Assembly (NCBI GenBank): GCA_910584785.1
Contig: CAJUDX010000015.1
Coordinates: 1-58,828, forward strand
DNA: 58,828 nucleotides
Reading direction: 5' to 3'
From: an uncultured Lachnospiraceae bacterium
Lineage (GTDB): Bacteria; Bacillota; Clostridia; Lachnospirales; Lachnospiraceae
Shown piece after piece: positions 32,523-41,105 of this stretch. A program made the position numbers and the translations under genes. The notes beneath the pieces were generated by a model that saw only the letters and a program-made list of their open reading frames with translations, made no database searches and was not told the origin of the DNA. Numbering within the stretch: position 1 is the stretch's first letter; each line of letters starts with the position of its first letter.

Positions 32523-33446
32523 ATGTGCGCTTATCTTTCCTTGGATTCTGAACCTAACGGCAAACTATCTGACCCCAGCAACACACCTTCTGCCATTCCA
32601 GGCAATATCGGCGTTATGCGGGGCGATCAGCGCCAGGATTACCTTGCAAAACAGCTGCATGCAATGTCGCTTCCTGTCCTTCTTATCCAGGAACCAAAAC
32701 CGGCAGTTTTTAAGACCTGTTCCCTTATCGTTGCCCCAACCCCACTGACCAAAGACAAAAAAACTCTTACCGGACACCCTGCGCTTTCCATCGAAGATTT
32801 TCACGCGCTACTTTGTCCGGGACAGACGCTTTTCGGAGGAAATCTGCCTGAGCAGACAAGAAAATACTGCCGACAAAAAAAGATAACCTTTTATGATTTT
32901 ATGGAAATGGAAGAGGTTGCCCAGCGCAATGCCGTCGCCACCGCTGAGGGTGCTGTCTGCGAAGCAATCTGCGCCAGTCCGATTAACCTCGATGGCAGCC
33001 TTTGCCTTGTCGCCGGCTACGGACGTTGCGGTCAGATAATTGCCCGAAAATTAAGGGGAATGGACGCTGACGTCACTGTGATGGAATGTGATGAAAAAAA
33101 ACAGCATCTTGCAAAAAAAGAAGGCTTTCCCTGTATCCAAAGCCATGCGCTTGCTTATTTTCTGGAAACCAACTCCATCCAATTTTTATTTAACACAATT
33201 CCCTGCCCGATCTTTCATGAAGGGCTCCTGAAAAGAACACCTGAAGATATCACCATTATCGATATCGCATCGGCACCCGGCGGGGTAGACTTTGCCTACT
33301 GCCAAACAAGCGGGCGAAAAGCCCTTCTCTGTCCTGGACTGCCGGGAAAATACTCTCCCAAAACCTCAGGGCAAGTCCTGTGCCATGCTTTATTTTTAAC
33401 CGACGTTCTCTCTATGACGAATGCATTTAAGGAGGTTTTGATATGA
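32523..33446 (+). CDS. dpaA: Dipicolinate synthase subunit A
   Basis: NAD(P)-binding subunit of dipicolinate synthase (spoVFA), 307 aa, which oxidises dihydrodipicolinate to dipicolinic acid in the mother cell. The nucleotide-binding fold is visible at about residues 160-195 (LVAGYGRCGQIIARKL), with further motifs IDIASAPGGVDF and CPGLPGKYSPKTSG typical of DpaA near the C-terminus. Start: GGAGG is 6 nt before the ATG. A sigma-K-like promoter lies just upstream. It overlaps dpaB by 4 nt (ATGA), so the subunits are translationally coupled. It proves a sporulation capacity in the organism's gene set, though not that spores form. Confidence 0.96.
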   Translation: MCAYLSLDSEPNGKLSDPSNTPSAIPGNIGVMRGDQRQDYLAKQLHAMSLPVLLIQEPKPAVFKTCSLIVAPTPLTKDKKTLTGHPALSIEDFHALLCPGQTLFGGNLPEQTRKYCRQKKITFYDFMEMEEVAQRNAVATAEGAVCEAICASPINLDGSLCLVAGYGRCGQIIARKLRGMDADVTVMECDEKKQHLAKKEGFPCIQSHALAYFLETNSIQFLFNTIPCPIFHEGLLKRTPEDITIIDIASAPGGVDFAYCQTSGRKALLCPGLPGKYSPKTSGQVLCHALFLTDVLSMTNAFKEVLI

Positions 33447-34033
33447 CATTAACCGGAAAAACCATAGGTTTTGCCTTTACTGGATCTTTTTGTACCTTCA
33501 GCGACATCGAACAGCAGGTCAGACACCTTCTTGCTGAGGGAGCCAATATCCGTCCCATTTTCTCTTCCAATGTGCAAATCACGGACTCCCGTTTTGGAAA
33601 TACTAAAGATTATATTGACCACATTGTTAAGCTTACAGGAAACCAACCTATTCTTACCGTTGAAGAGGCAGAACCCATCGGCCCGTCCGCCTGTCTGGAT
33701 ATTCTTTTGATCGCCCCCTGCACAGGAAATACACTGGCTAAGCTGGCTAACGGCATTACCGATACCCCTGTACTGATGGCGGCAAAGGCACATCTGCGCA
33801 ACCAAAAGCCCCTGGTTATCTCCCTATCCACAAATGACGCGCTGGGAATGAATTTCAAAAACATCGGTCAGCTCTACAATACAAAAAACATTTACTTTGT
33901 CCCCTTTGGTCAGGATAATCCCGATAAAAAACCAGCCTCCATGATTGCCCGGACAGAACAGATTATCCCCACCCTGAAGTTAGCGTTGGAGGGCCGGCAG
34001 ATCCAGCCGGTGATTTCACCGCCGCTTAACTAA
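33443..34033 (+). CDS. dpaB: Dipicolinate synthase subunit B
   Basis: Flavoprotein-type subunit (spoVFB), 196 aa. GFAFTGSFCTF at the N-terminus and IAPCTGNTLAKLANGITDTPVLMAAK match the phosphopantothenoylcysteine-decarboxylase-like fold of DpaB. It acts with DpaA to make dipicolinic acid. The start overlaps the dpaA stop. AAGGAGG is positioned just upstream inside dpaA. It converges with the shikimate-kinase-like gene, and the two coding regions overlap by 8 nt at their 3' ends, leaving no room for a terminator between them. Confidence 0.96.
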   Translation: MTLTGKTIGFAFTGSFCTFSDIEQQVRHLLAEGANIRPIFSSNVQITDSRFGNTKDYIDHIVKLTGNQPILTVEEAEPIGPSACLDILLIAPCTGNTLAKLANGITDTPVLMAAKAHLRNQKPLVISLSTNDALGMNFKNIGQLYNTKNIYFVPFGQDNPDKKPASMIARTEQIIPTLKLALEGRQIQPVISPPLN

Positions 34034-34598
34034 ACTGAATTACTGCCCTTTTATCCCTGACTTTTTTACCCTCTGCTTCTTTATCCTGCGCTTTTCTGTC
34101 CTCAATCAGGGCGCGGAGCCTGTCCACGGTTTCCCCTGGTCGGCAGCATCCCTCTTCATCGACAATAATATCGGCATAGCGCTCATAAAGGGGGACTCTT
34201 TCATCATATAAGTCCCTGAGGGTAAAGCCCGGTTTAAGGGCCACACCCCGGTCCACCACATTGCCCACCCGGCGCTCCAGCTCTTCATAGCTCATTTTCA
34301 GGTAAACCACCTCGCTGATTTCCTTTAAATGCCGCATCGCCTTCTCACCATAAATCACGGAGCCGCCAGGTGCAATGATGGAGCGTTTTACCGCTAAAGA
34401 AGCGTTTACCTGCTCTTCCACCTGTAAAAATCCTTTCAGACCCGCCTGGGCAATAATCTCCTTCAGCAGCCGTCCTTCTCTCTCCTGAATTAAAATATCC
34501 ACATCCACAAAAGAATAGCCCAGACGCTTGGCAAGCAAAACACCAATGGTACTTTTCCCCGAAGACGGCATGCCAATTAAGGTAATATTTGGCTTCAT
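34026..34598 (-). CDS. Shikimate-kinase-like small-molecule kinase
   Basis: P-loop kinase of the AroK fold, 190 aa. Walker A GMPSSGKST (9-17), the DVD motif (Asp of the shikimate-binding FxDxD position) and DERVPLY with the substrate-binding Arg are present. The GFR arginine that contacts shikimate is replaced (GFLQVEE), GGG reads PGGS, and the LID lacks the usual RPLL. The C-terminus has a charged extension. It could be a divergent shikimate kinase or act on another small molecule; no aromatic-pathway genes are close. It overlaps the flavin reductase stop codon by 4 nt and is the last gene of the pyrophosphatase operon. Confidence 0.75.
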   Translation of the reverse strand: MKPNITLIGMPSSGKSTIGVLLAKRLGYSFVDVDILIQEREGRLLKEIIAQAGLKGFLQVEEQVNASLAVKRSIIAPGGSVIYGEKAMRHLKEISEVVYLKMSYEELERRVGNVVDRGVALKPGFTLRDLYDERVPLYERYADIIVDEEGCCRPGETVDRLRALIEDRKAQDKEAEGKKVRDKRAVIQFS

Positions 34599-35299
34599 TT
34601 CTTTCCTCCTGCTTTGACAGAATACCCAAACTTCCCCAATTTTTTTCCCAAAGTAAAATACTCTCCATGCGAATAGGCCACCAGCCCGGTATCACTCAAA
34701 TGGAACTTCCCGTGGGCATCCATGCTGTTCTTATCCACGTTCACCCCGACAATCTCTGCGATAAACATGTCATGACTTCCCAGAGGAATCACCTGCTTAA
34801 CCCTGCACTCTAAATTCACCGGGCTTTCCGCTATCCCCGGCGCACGGACATGCTCCATCTTCTGCGCGGTAAGCCCAAGCACCTTAAACTTATCGACATC
34901 CCGACCGGACTTCACCCCGCAATAATCTGCAGCCCAGGCCAGATCCTTCGTCACCAGATTAACCACAAACTCCCCTGTTTCTTTTAAAATCGCATAAGAA
35001 TACCTTTCCCTGCGCACCGAAATGGAGAGCATGGCAGGCGAGGAACAGACTGTCCCTGCCCAGGCAATGGTAATAATATTGGGTTTTTCCTCTGCCCGCT
35101 GACAGCTTACCATAATCGCCGGAAGCGGATATAACATATTGCCAGGCTTCCAGACTTCTTTTTCCCTGTTTCCCTTTGCCGCTGTTTTTCTTCCCTGATT
35201 CTGCCCCTGCTGATCCTTTTTATCCAGATTCTTCCCCTGCAGGTTCTTCTTATCAGGGTTCTTTTTTTCCAACTTGTTTCCCAGGCTCTTTTTTCCCAT
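34595..35299 (-). CDS. Flavin reductase / flavoredoxin-family protein with Lys-rich N-terminal extension
   Basis: FMN-binding split-barrel protein, 234 aa. The conserved domain begins around residue 48 (VWKPGNMLYPLPAIMVSC), followed by NIITIAWAGTVCSSP and SISVRRERYS, typical of clostridial flavoredoxins. The first 47 residues are highly basic and repetitive (units such as KNLDKKDQQGQ), probably disordered, and absent from usual family members. No good internal start exists before the domain, so the extension appears real. It could bind nucleic acid or be translated slippage-prone sequence. Middle gene of the pyrophosphatase operon. Confidence 0.85.
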   Translation of the reverse strand: MGKKSLGNKLEKKNPDKKNLQGKNLDKKDQQGQNQGRKTAAKGNREKEVWKPGNMLYPLPAIMVSCQRAEEKPNIITIAWAGTVCSSPAMLSISVRRERYSYAILKETGEFVVNLVTKDLAWAADYCGVKSGRDVDKFKVLGLTAQKMEHVRAPGIAESPVNLECRVKQVIPLGSHDMFIAEIVGVNVDKNSMDAHGKFHLSDTGLVAYSHGEYFTLGKKLGKFGYSVKAGGKK

Positions 35300-35354
35300 T
35301 CTGCGCTTTACCCTTTCTGCTCTTTTCTCCCGCTGCGTGGCTTTTTGCGATTTC

Positions 35355-37019
35355 CTATTCCACCACCATCATAATTGCCGGAACCAGCTGCTTTTTCCGG
35401 GATACCACACCGGCAAGACCTGCCACCTGCTCATCCTCTTTCTCGCTTTCTGTATCCAGGTGGAAGGCCTTGATAATTGTCTGTTTTGCACCTGCACCCT
35501 CACATAACAGTTCGGTCGACTCTGTCAGGATATTCGTCAGCATAAAGAAAATCATATCCATCCCATGCGCCTTCATCGCTTCTTTCAGGTAAGGAAGCAT
35601 TCGTTCCCTTAACTCTTCAAGCTCTTTTGCATTCACCGAGCTAATCTGACCCACGCCAAAGATTTTCTTTCCCGCTTCAAACTGCTTGAAATCCTGGTAA
35701 AAGATTTCTTTATTACTCTTTCCCTTTAAATTGCTGGCAGCGGCAAACATTTTATTGGCATAGCTTTCCACTTCAATTCCTGCAATCTCAGCCAGCTCCA
35801 AAGCCGTCTGCTTATCCACTGCCGTACAGGTCGGCGAGCGGAACAACAACGTATCAGAGATAATTGCACTGCACAAAAGCCCGGCAATCTCCGGCCTTAT
35901 CTCCACTCCGGCCTCCCTGTACATCTGGCAAACAATCGTAGCCGTACAGCCCAAGGGCTGGTTGCGGAAATAAACCGGGGAAATCGTCTCCACCGCCCCA
36001 ATCCGATGATGATCAATAATTTCCTGAATATCTGCCCCTTCAATACCATCCACGGCTTGATTTTTTTCATTATGATCCACAAGAATAACACCCTTGCCTC
36101 TGGCACCCAGCAGGTTACGCCGGGAAATCATCCCTTTATAATGCCCATTTTTATCTAAAATCGGAAAGTCCCGATGCCGCTTCGTCGTCATTACATCCTT
36201 AACATCGTCAATAAAATCCTCCTCGTCAAAGGTTGTCAGATGTTCCGTTTTCATAAAATAGCGGATAGGCATACTCTGATTAATCAGACGTGCTGCCGTG
36301 TAAGTGTCGTAGGGTGTCGTAATAATCACGCAGCCTCTTTCCTGCGCCAGTTTCTTAATCGTCATGGAAACCCCTGCCCCCTCGCAGACAATAATACAGC
36401 CCGCTTCCATCTCAATCGCACAGAGCTGGGACTCATAGCGGTTTCCCAAAATCACCAGATCGTGTGGTTCAATATAGAACTCCATCATATCCGGGTTTGC
36501 CGCTGCTATCAGTACCTTTCCCTCAGAAAAAAAGGCGCTCTCCTCCCCCAAAAGCATTACCCCTTCAAGCGTCTCCACAATATTCGAATACTGGGTATTC
36601 GCCTTGGAAAGAATGCTGCTGTCATAAACATTCATATAAGATTTGGTCAAATCGCCTACCGTAATCAGCCCTTCCAGATGCCCGCTGTCCGTCACGGCAG
36701 CAAGTGTTACCACATTGGCCTTCTGCATCAGATTCCATGCTTTTTTCAGTGAAATATCCCTCTGCACCCCTGGCGTCTCCCGAATCTCAATATCCTTTAC
36801 CTGCGTCTTTACGGTCTGCACCAGTTCCGGCTTTTTCATATGAAAATAATCCAGGACAAACTGCGTCTCCGAATTAATTTTTCCTGCACGTCCCGGCTCA
36901 TAGCGGTTCCCCGTAATTAATTGCTTAAGGTTCGCATAGCAAATTGCTGAACAAATCGAATCGGTATCCGGGTTTTTATGCCCAATCACCAGGGTTTTAT
37001 GCTTATTTTCCTCTGCCAT
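35355..37019 (-). CDS. ppaC: Manganese-dependent family II pyrophosphatase with CBS-DRTGG-CBS insert
   Basis: Hydrolyses pyrophosphate, pulling biosynthetic reactions forward; 554 aa. DHH-type catalytic motifs are IGHKNPDTDS at the N-terminus, VDHNE and IIDHHRIGA mid-protein, and the C-terminal VSRKKQLVP. Between the first and second motif sit two CBS domains flanking a DRTGG domain (about 70-310), which in this subfamily bind adenine nucleotides and regulate activity. Start at 37019: GGAGG lies 7 nt upstream; an earlier in-frame ATG is inside the leader element. Its 5' leader carries copy C of the 56-nt element shared with metK, whose reaction releases PPi. A consensus-like promoter lies about 110 nt upstream. 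Confidence 0.95.
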   Translation of the reverse strand: MAEENKHKTLVIGHKNPDTDSICSAICYANLKQLITGNRYEPGRAGKINSETQFVLDYFHMKKPELVQTVKTQVKDIEIRETPGVQRDISLKKAWNLMQKANVVTLAAVTDSGHLEGLITVGDLTKSYMNVYDSSILSKANTQYSNIVETLEGVMLLGEESAFFSEGKVLIAAANPDMMEFYIEPHDLVILGNRYESQLCAIEMEAGCIIVCEGAGVSMTIKKLAQERGCVIITTPYDTYTAARLINQSMPIRYFMKTEHLTTFDEEDFIDDVKDVMTTKRHRDFPILDKNGHYKGMISRRNLLGARGKGVILVDHNEKNQAVDGIEGADIQEIIDHHRIGAVETISPVYFRNQPLGCTATIVCQMYREAGVEIRPEIAGLLCSAIISDTLLFRSPTCTAVDKQTALELAEIAGIEVESYANKMFAAASNLKGKSNKEIFYQDFKQFEAGKKIFGVGQISSVNAKELEELRERMLPYLKEAMKAHGMDMIFFMLTNILTESTELLCEGAGAKQTIIKAFHLDTESEKEDEQVAGLAGVVSRKKQLVPAIMMVVE

Positions 37020-37072
37020 CATTTCCTCCATTCTGTGCATGTTTCACAGCATATCATACCCTTTGGGTACAA
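37017..37072 (-). repeat. 56-nt leader element, copy C (pyrophosphatase)
   Basis: Closest relative of copy A; it ends at the ppaC ATG. TACCC-AAA-GGGTA and CTGTG-AAACATG-CACAG form two small perfect hairpins in this copy, followed by GAATGG and the GGAGGAAA RBS. Confidence 0.85.
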
Positions 37073-37127
37073 ACTCTTTTGTTTACACAATGTTCATATT
37101 TTATCTATGTATTGTTCACATTTTTTC

Positions 37128-37156
37128 TTTATACTAATTGCATAGAAAGGAATCAA
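37128..37156 (-). promoter_or_regulatory. ppaC promoter
   Basis: TTGATT (37151-37156) and TATAAA (37128-37133) on the minus strand with a 17-bp spacer. The leader that follows contains two GAACA-bearing repeats (TGTGAACA, ATGAACAT). Confidence 0.65.
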
Positions 37157-37203
37157 AACCTTTCATTAAACTAGACAATTTGCACATAGATTTTTCATAA
37201 TTA

Positions 37204-37226
37204 CCCCGGCTGAACTGCAGCCGGGG
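37204..37226 (-). terminator. Hairpin downstream of the nucleotidyltransferase gene
   Basis: CCCCGGCTG and CAGCCGGGG form a perfect 9-bp GC-rich stem with a 5-nt loop, 20 nt after the stop codon. The U-run is poor (TAATTATG), so it may act as a 3'-end stabiliser as much as a terminator. Confidence 0.6.
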
Positions 37227-37246
37227 CTCCTCATTTCTTACTAACT

Positions 37247-38167
37247 CTAAAACAGCTTTTCTGGATATACCCCGTCATCCACTAACTTGCGGATAGCCGC
37301 CACAACGGCTGCCTTATCCTCCTGATAGGTTACACCAAACCACTTATCCCCGGATTCCAGCACCTTGACCTCTGCCTTCTTTTCCTGAATCAGCTTATCA
37401 ATAACTTTCGGCAGAAGATACTCCGCTTTAAGGTTTCCCTCCGGTATTTGCTGTAAAAATTCCGGGAAGCCTTTCTCCAGCTCATTTAAAAACAGCGGTG
37501 AAAGCCCCCACATATTCATTGACACCAGCTGTCCTGCATGAATACTCACCGGAACACCATCCTCATTCTCCGCATAAAAACCATTTGCCTTTTTCTCAAT
37601 GGCAAAGGTTTCTTCAACCTTCGCTAAGGTTTTGTCGGCATTCACGTCACATACACCCCTGGTCACTGCACCGTTCTCGCTTAATGTATTTTCCAGGGCA
37701 AATCCCGCCATACACAGCGCCATAGGCTCCTTTTGCTCATCCATACCGCCTACCATATAGTCGTGAATCTTTCGGAAGCCTTCCTTCCCATAATAATCAT
37801 CCGCATTAATCACCAAAAACGGCTCATGCACCAGTTCCTTTACCATCAGCACAGCATGGCCTGTCCCCCACGGCTTCTTTCTACCTTCGGGTATTAAAAA
37901 TCCTTCGGGAATCTTCTCTAGCTCCTGGTAGGCATACTCCACCTTCGCTACCTTCTCAATCCTGTTCCCGATAATCTCCTTAAAATCTTTCTCCAAATCC
38001 CGGCGGATAATAAACACAATCTTCGTAAATCCCGCCTCCAGCGCATCATAAATCGAATAATCCATAATGATTTCTCCGCTTGGCCCCACCGGAGCGAGCT
38101 GCTTAATCCCTCCGCCAAACCGACTGCCAATCCCGGCCGCCATAATCACTAATGTCGTATCCTTCAT
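37247..38167 (-). CDS. Sugar-phosphate nucleotidyltransferase family protein
   Basis: 306 aa, cytoplasmic, nucleotidyltransferase A fold. MAAGIGSRFGGGIKQLAPVGP is the nucleotide-binding signature, though altered from the classical GxGTRLxPxTxxxPK: an inserted glycine run and KQL replace the usual spacing. KPWGTGHAVLMVK, VINADDYYG (metal Asp) and MNMWGLSP are clear. Family members couple sugar 1-phosphates to UTP or other NTPs; substrate is not readable. It is not a typical GalU by length of insertions. A GC-rich hairpin follows it, and the polysaccharide deacetylase gene lies 70 nt upstream, so the pair may serve cell-surface glycans (inference). Confidence 0.82.
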   Translation of the reverse strand: MKDTTLVIMAAGIGSRFGGGIKQLAPVGPSGEIIMDYSIYDALEAGFTKIVFIIRRDLEKDFKEIIGNRIEKVAKVEYAYQELEKIPEGFLIPEGRKKPWGTGHAVLMVKELVHEPFLVINADDYYGKEGFRKIHDYMVGGMDEQKEPMALCMAGFALENTLSENGAVTRGVCDVNADKTLAKVEETFAIEKKANGFYAENEDGVPVSIHAGQLVSMNMWGLSPLFLNELEKGFPEFLQQIPEGNLKAEYLLPKVIDKLIQEKKAEVKVLESGDKWFGVTYQEDKAAVVAAIRKLVDDGVYPEKLF

Positions 38168-38240
38168 GTTTCTCTACCCCTCTCCTTTCGCATTCTTCTG
38201 AAAGTATAACACAGAATAAGCTAAAAGGCTATAGAGAAAA

Positions 38241-38972
38241 TCAATCAATCATCAGCTCATCCACCGTCACAAATTCCCACCCCTCGCTCTGCAGCCGGTC
38301 GATAATCTCAAGCGCAGCCTCCTCAGAACTCTGGAAAATATCGTGCATCAAAATAATATCCCCGTCCTCAACCTCCTTACATACCTTGTTCACCACCCTT
38401 CTTCTGTTCTTATAGCTCCAGTCCAGGCTGTCCACGTCCCACAGAACCGTTGTAAGATTCGTTCTGCACTCCAGTTCCTCGTTCCAGTCCCCATAAGGCG
38501 GACGAACATACATCGGGCGGCTTCCCGTCAGTTCTTCTATCATAGCGCCAGTTTTCTCAAACGAAGCACAGACCTCATCCATCCCGGCCTTCGTCAGCTG
38601 CACATGCTTAAAGCTGTGATTCCCTATTAAGTGCCCATCCCTGCTCATCTGGCGTACAATCTCCTCATTTCCCGCAATATTCTCCCCCATCAGAAAAAAG
38701 GTCGCCTTAACCCCTCTCTCCTTTAAGCCCTCCAGTAAGCGAGGGGTCCACGTTTCATGCGGCCCGTCGTCGAAGGTCAGGGCAATTGTTTTTTTCTGTC
38801 CTTCCCTTCTCTGTGCCGCCCCGATTTCTGCGCCTTCTTCCTGCCATGCTGACCTTATCCCCCGGTCTTTTAATAACAAGAAAGCAGCTGTTCCCTGTCC
38901 AAGATAAAATAAAAAAATGCCCAGGATCACACCCAGGCTGATTTTTCTTTTCCATATTAACCAATTCCCCAC
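38241..38972 (-). CDS. Membrane-anchored polysaccharide deacetylase (NodB domain)
   Basis: Single N-terminal membrane anchor (about 12-33) followed by a carbohydrate-esterase-4 domain. Motifs: TFDDGPHE (general-base and metal Asp), HSFKHV (metal His pair), RPPYGDWN, VDSLDW and a final LMHDIF. All catalytic residues are present. Members deacetylate peptidoglycan or other N-acetylated glycans outside the membrane; the exact substrate is unknown. Start: the GTG at 38972 has GAGGAG 9 nt upstream; an ATG three codons earlier abuts that RBS with no spacing. Upstream, 38973-39260 shows no supported gene. Confidence 0.88.
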   Translation of the reverse strand: MGNWLIWKRKISLGVILGIFLFYLGQGTAAFLLLKDRGIRSAWQEEGAEIGAAQRREGQKKTIALTFDDGPHETWTPRLLEGLKERGVKATFFLMGENIAGNEEIVRQMSRDGHLIGNHSFKHVQLTKAGMDEVCASFEKTGAMIEELTGSRPMYVRPPYGDWNEELECRTNLTTVLWDVDSLDWSYKNRRRVVNKVCKEVEDGDIILMHDIFQSSEEAALEIIDRLQSEGWEFVTVDELMID

Positions 38973-39260
38973 GGCCTGCATCTCCTCTAACCATCCTCTT
39001 ACTATCCTATGTCGATACAGGCGTTGTATTCCCCTTTGGTTTTATTTCTCTTAAACTTCATTCCTCTTTATGCTTTTTTGCTCTCTTCATGCTTTTTCGC
39101 TCTCATCCCCTGGCTGGCTTTCCAGACCCTCGATTATCTGGCAGATAAAAGCCAACATTGCCTGCTGTCGGTTCGAACAGCCCACCCAGACGCCTCCGTT
39201 TTATCCGCAAACCGGCGGTGCAATAACGGAGGCAAAGCCTGGGCTTTACTTCATCTGCTG

Positions 39261-39740
39261 CTATTTTATCTGCTTCCCATCAAGCACTGCCTTAACCAGT
39301 CCGCCGCGCCCGTCATATACCAGCTTCAGGGAAAAGAAGGGGGATTCCTCCGCTAAAAGCCGCAGAAAAATTTTATCCCCTTCCCACAGATTAAGCTGTT
39401 CAATCTGCTTAATAGGAACCCATTCCAGTTCCCCTTCGTCACAGGGAATTGCCTCTCCTTCAAATCCATCCGCTGTAAACAGCGACATATACTCTGTTAC
39501 CCCGTCGCCGGATAAAAACGTTACCAGACCACGAAAACGATAAGAAGTCAGGGTATAGCCTGTCTCCTCCTTAACTTCCCGGCACACACATTCCTCTGGG
39601 CTTTCGCCCTCCTCAAAATGTCCGCCTACCCCAATCCATTTATCCTTATTGATATCGTTCTTCTTTATCGTCCGGTGAAGCATCAAATACTTTTCATCAT
39701 GTTCAATGTAGCACAATGTACTGAAATTATTCATCCGCAT
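39261..39740 (-). CDS. NUDIX hydrolase (MutT/8-oxo-dGTPase-like)
   Basis: 159 aa. Complete Nudix box at residues 40-62: G40, then E-rich HFEEGESPEECVC and REVKEETG. The N-terminal FSTLCYIEHDEKYLMLHR and the VGGHFE context are those of clostridial 8-oxo-dGTP-like pyrophosphohydrolases. Substrate not proven. It follows the tagaturonate reductase gene by 2 nt, so it is cotranscribed under the same LacI-type operators, although no functional link is obvious. Confidence 0.9.
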   Translation of the reverse strand: MRMNNFSTLCYIEHDEKYLMLHRTIKKNDINKDKWIGVGGHFEEGESPEECVCREVKEETGYTLTSYRFRGLVTFLSGDGVTEYMSLFTADGFEGEAIPCDEGELEWVPIKQIEQLNLWEGDKIFLRLLAEESPFFSLKLVYDGRGGLVKAVLDGKQIK

Positions 39741-39742
39741 CC

Positions 39743-41080
39743 TTAAGCCAACACCGCCTTATATGCTTCAGCCATTCCCTTATTCTGAATCAAGTCATAA
39801 TACTCCTGTACCATAGGAATCATTCCGCTCAAATCAGCCTGCCAGTAATCTTTTCTATTTAAAATCTCCTCAACCGAAGCCTCTTTCATAAACCGCATAA
39901 TCTCTTCTCCATCGTTCGCCTTATCTGTCCGATAGAAGGAAATCAGGCTTGCCATTGAAAAGGTTAATGCTGGCGGATACTTTCCAAACTTCTCCTTATA
40001 CTCCAAAATTGTCGGCAGAACCCGCACCTGAAACTTGCTGACCGAGTTCAGGGCAATGCTCAGCAGCATGTGTTTAATAAACGGATTAGAAAACCGCTCC
40101 AGAACATCTTCTGCAAACTTAATATCCACCTCACTGTTTCCCAGCGTCGGCACAATTTCATCAAACAGGCACTTCTTTAAATACCGATTCACTGTTTCGT
40201 CCTTCAGACACTCCCCCACAGTCTCCAAACCATACAGATACGCCCCCAGCACCATCGAAGTATGCCCGCCGTTTAAGATCCGCACCTTTCTCTTCTTATA
40301 TGGTTTTACATCATCTGTCCAGACGATATTATAGCCAGCCCGGTTAAATGGCAGTTCATCCTCATGATGCCCGCCAATAACCCAAAGATGGAAGATTTCC
40401 GCAGTATCTATCATCTTATCCTCATAGCCAATCTTCTTCGTAAGTTCTTCCACCTCATCCCGCGGATACCCGGTAACAATGCGATCCACCAGAGTATTGC
40501 AGAAATCATTCTCTTTCTCAATCCAGTCGGCAAACGCCTCCCCCAGCTCCCATAATGCAGCATACTTTAACACGCAGGCCTTCAGATTATCCGCATTATT
40601 ATCAATCAATTCACAAGGAAGAAGAATCATTCCCTTTAACCCTGCCTTAAACCTTTCATACAAAAACTGCGTCAGCTTCGCCGGATAGGACCTGGGCGGT
40701 GTATCTGTCAGCTTTTCCGTTCCTAAATACTCAATACCTGCCTCTGTCGTATTCGACACCAACACCCGCAAATCAGGATTTTTAGCCAGGGCAATATACT
40801 CCTCATACTGTGTATAGGGATTCAGCGCCCGTGAAATCGACGTAATGTGCGTATGTTCATTCACAACCTGTCCATTCTCAATCCCCCGAAGGAAAAGATT
40901 ATACTCGCCATTTTGATCGGCAAGCACCTGGCACATCCCTTTCTCAATCGGCTGTACTACCACAATCTTTCCATCATATAAGCCCTTTTCCCTGAGCTGA
41001 TGGAAAAAATAATCAACAAATCCCCGCAAAAAACCGCCCTCACCAAACTGAATCACTGTTTCCTTTACCTGACTGCTCAT
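39743..41080 (-). CDS. uxaB: Tagaturonate reductase (altronate oxidoreductase)
   Basis: Reduces D-tagaturonate to D-altronate with NADH in galacturonate catabolism; 445 aa. The N-terminal IQFGEGGFLRGFVDYF is the polyol-dehydrogenase NAD motif, and KVRILNGGHTSMVLGAYL the central catalytic stretch of UxaA/B-type mannitol-dehydrogenase relatives. IDNNADNLK is the substrate-pocket lysine region. Fructuronate reductase (uxuB) is the main alternative; motif detail favours UxaB. RBS GGAGG precedes the ATG. Other hexuronate genes (uxaC, uxaA, kdgK) are not in the window. Two LacI-type palindromes flank its promoter. NUDIX gene follows. Confidence 0.88.
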   Translation of the reverse strand: MSSQVKETVIQFGEGGFLRGFVDYFFHQLREKGLYDGKIVVVQPIEKGMCQVLADQNGEYNLFLRGIENGQVVNEHTHITSISRALNPYTQYEEYIALAKNPDLRVLVSNTTEAGIEYLGTEKLTDTPPRSYPAKLTQFLYERFKAGLKGMILLPCELIDNNADNLKACVLKYAALWELGEAFADWIEKENDFCNTLVDRIVTGYPRDEVEELTKKIGYEDKMIDTAEIFHLWVIGGHHEDELPFNRAGYNIVWTDDVKPYKKRKVRILNGGHTSMVLGAYLYGLETVGECLKDETVNRYLKKCLFDEIVPTLGNSEVDIKFAEDVLERFSNPFIKHMLLSIALNSVSKFQVRVLPTILEYKEKFGKYPPALTFSMASLISFYRTDKANDGEEIMRFMKEASVEEILNRKDYWQADLSGMIPMVQEYYDLIQNKGMAEAYKAVLA

Positions 41081-41105
41081 TTTTCTACCTCCGCAACATT
41101 TTATT

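Noticed and set aside
36174..36752. 192-aa plus-strand frame inside the pyrophosphatase gene
   Set aside because: Antisense shadow of a well-supported coding region, with no RBS or domain.
38973..39356. Small plus-strand frames at 39009-39356 between the deacetylase and NUDIX genes
   Set aside because: Overlaps the NUDIX gene end, no RBS, no known domain. Nothing supported in 38973-39260.
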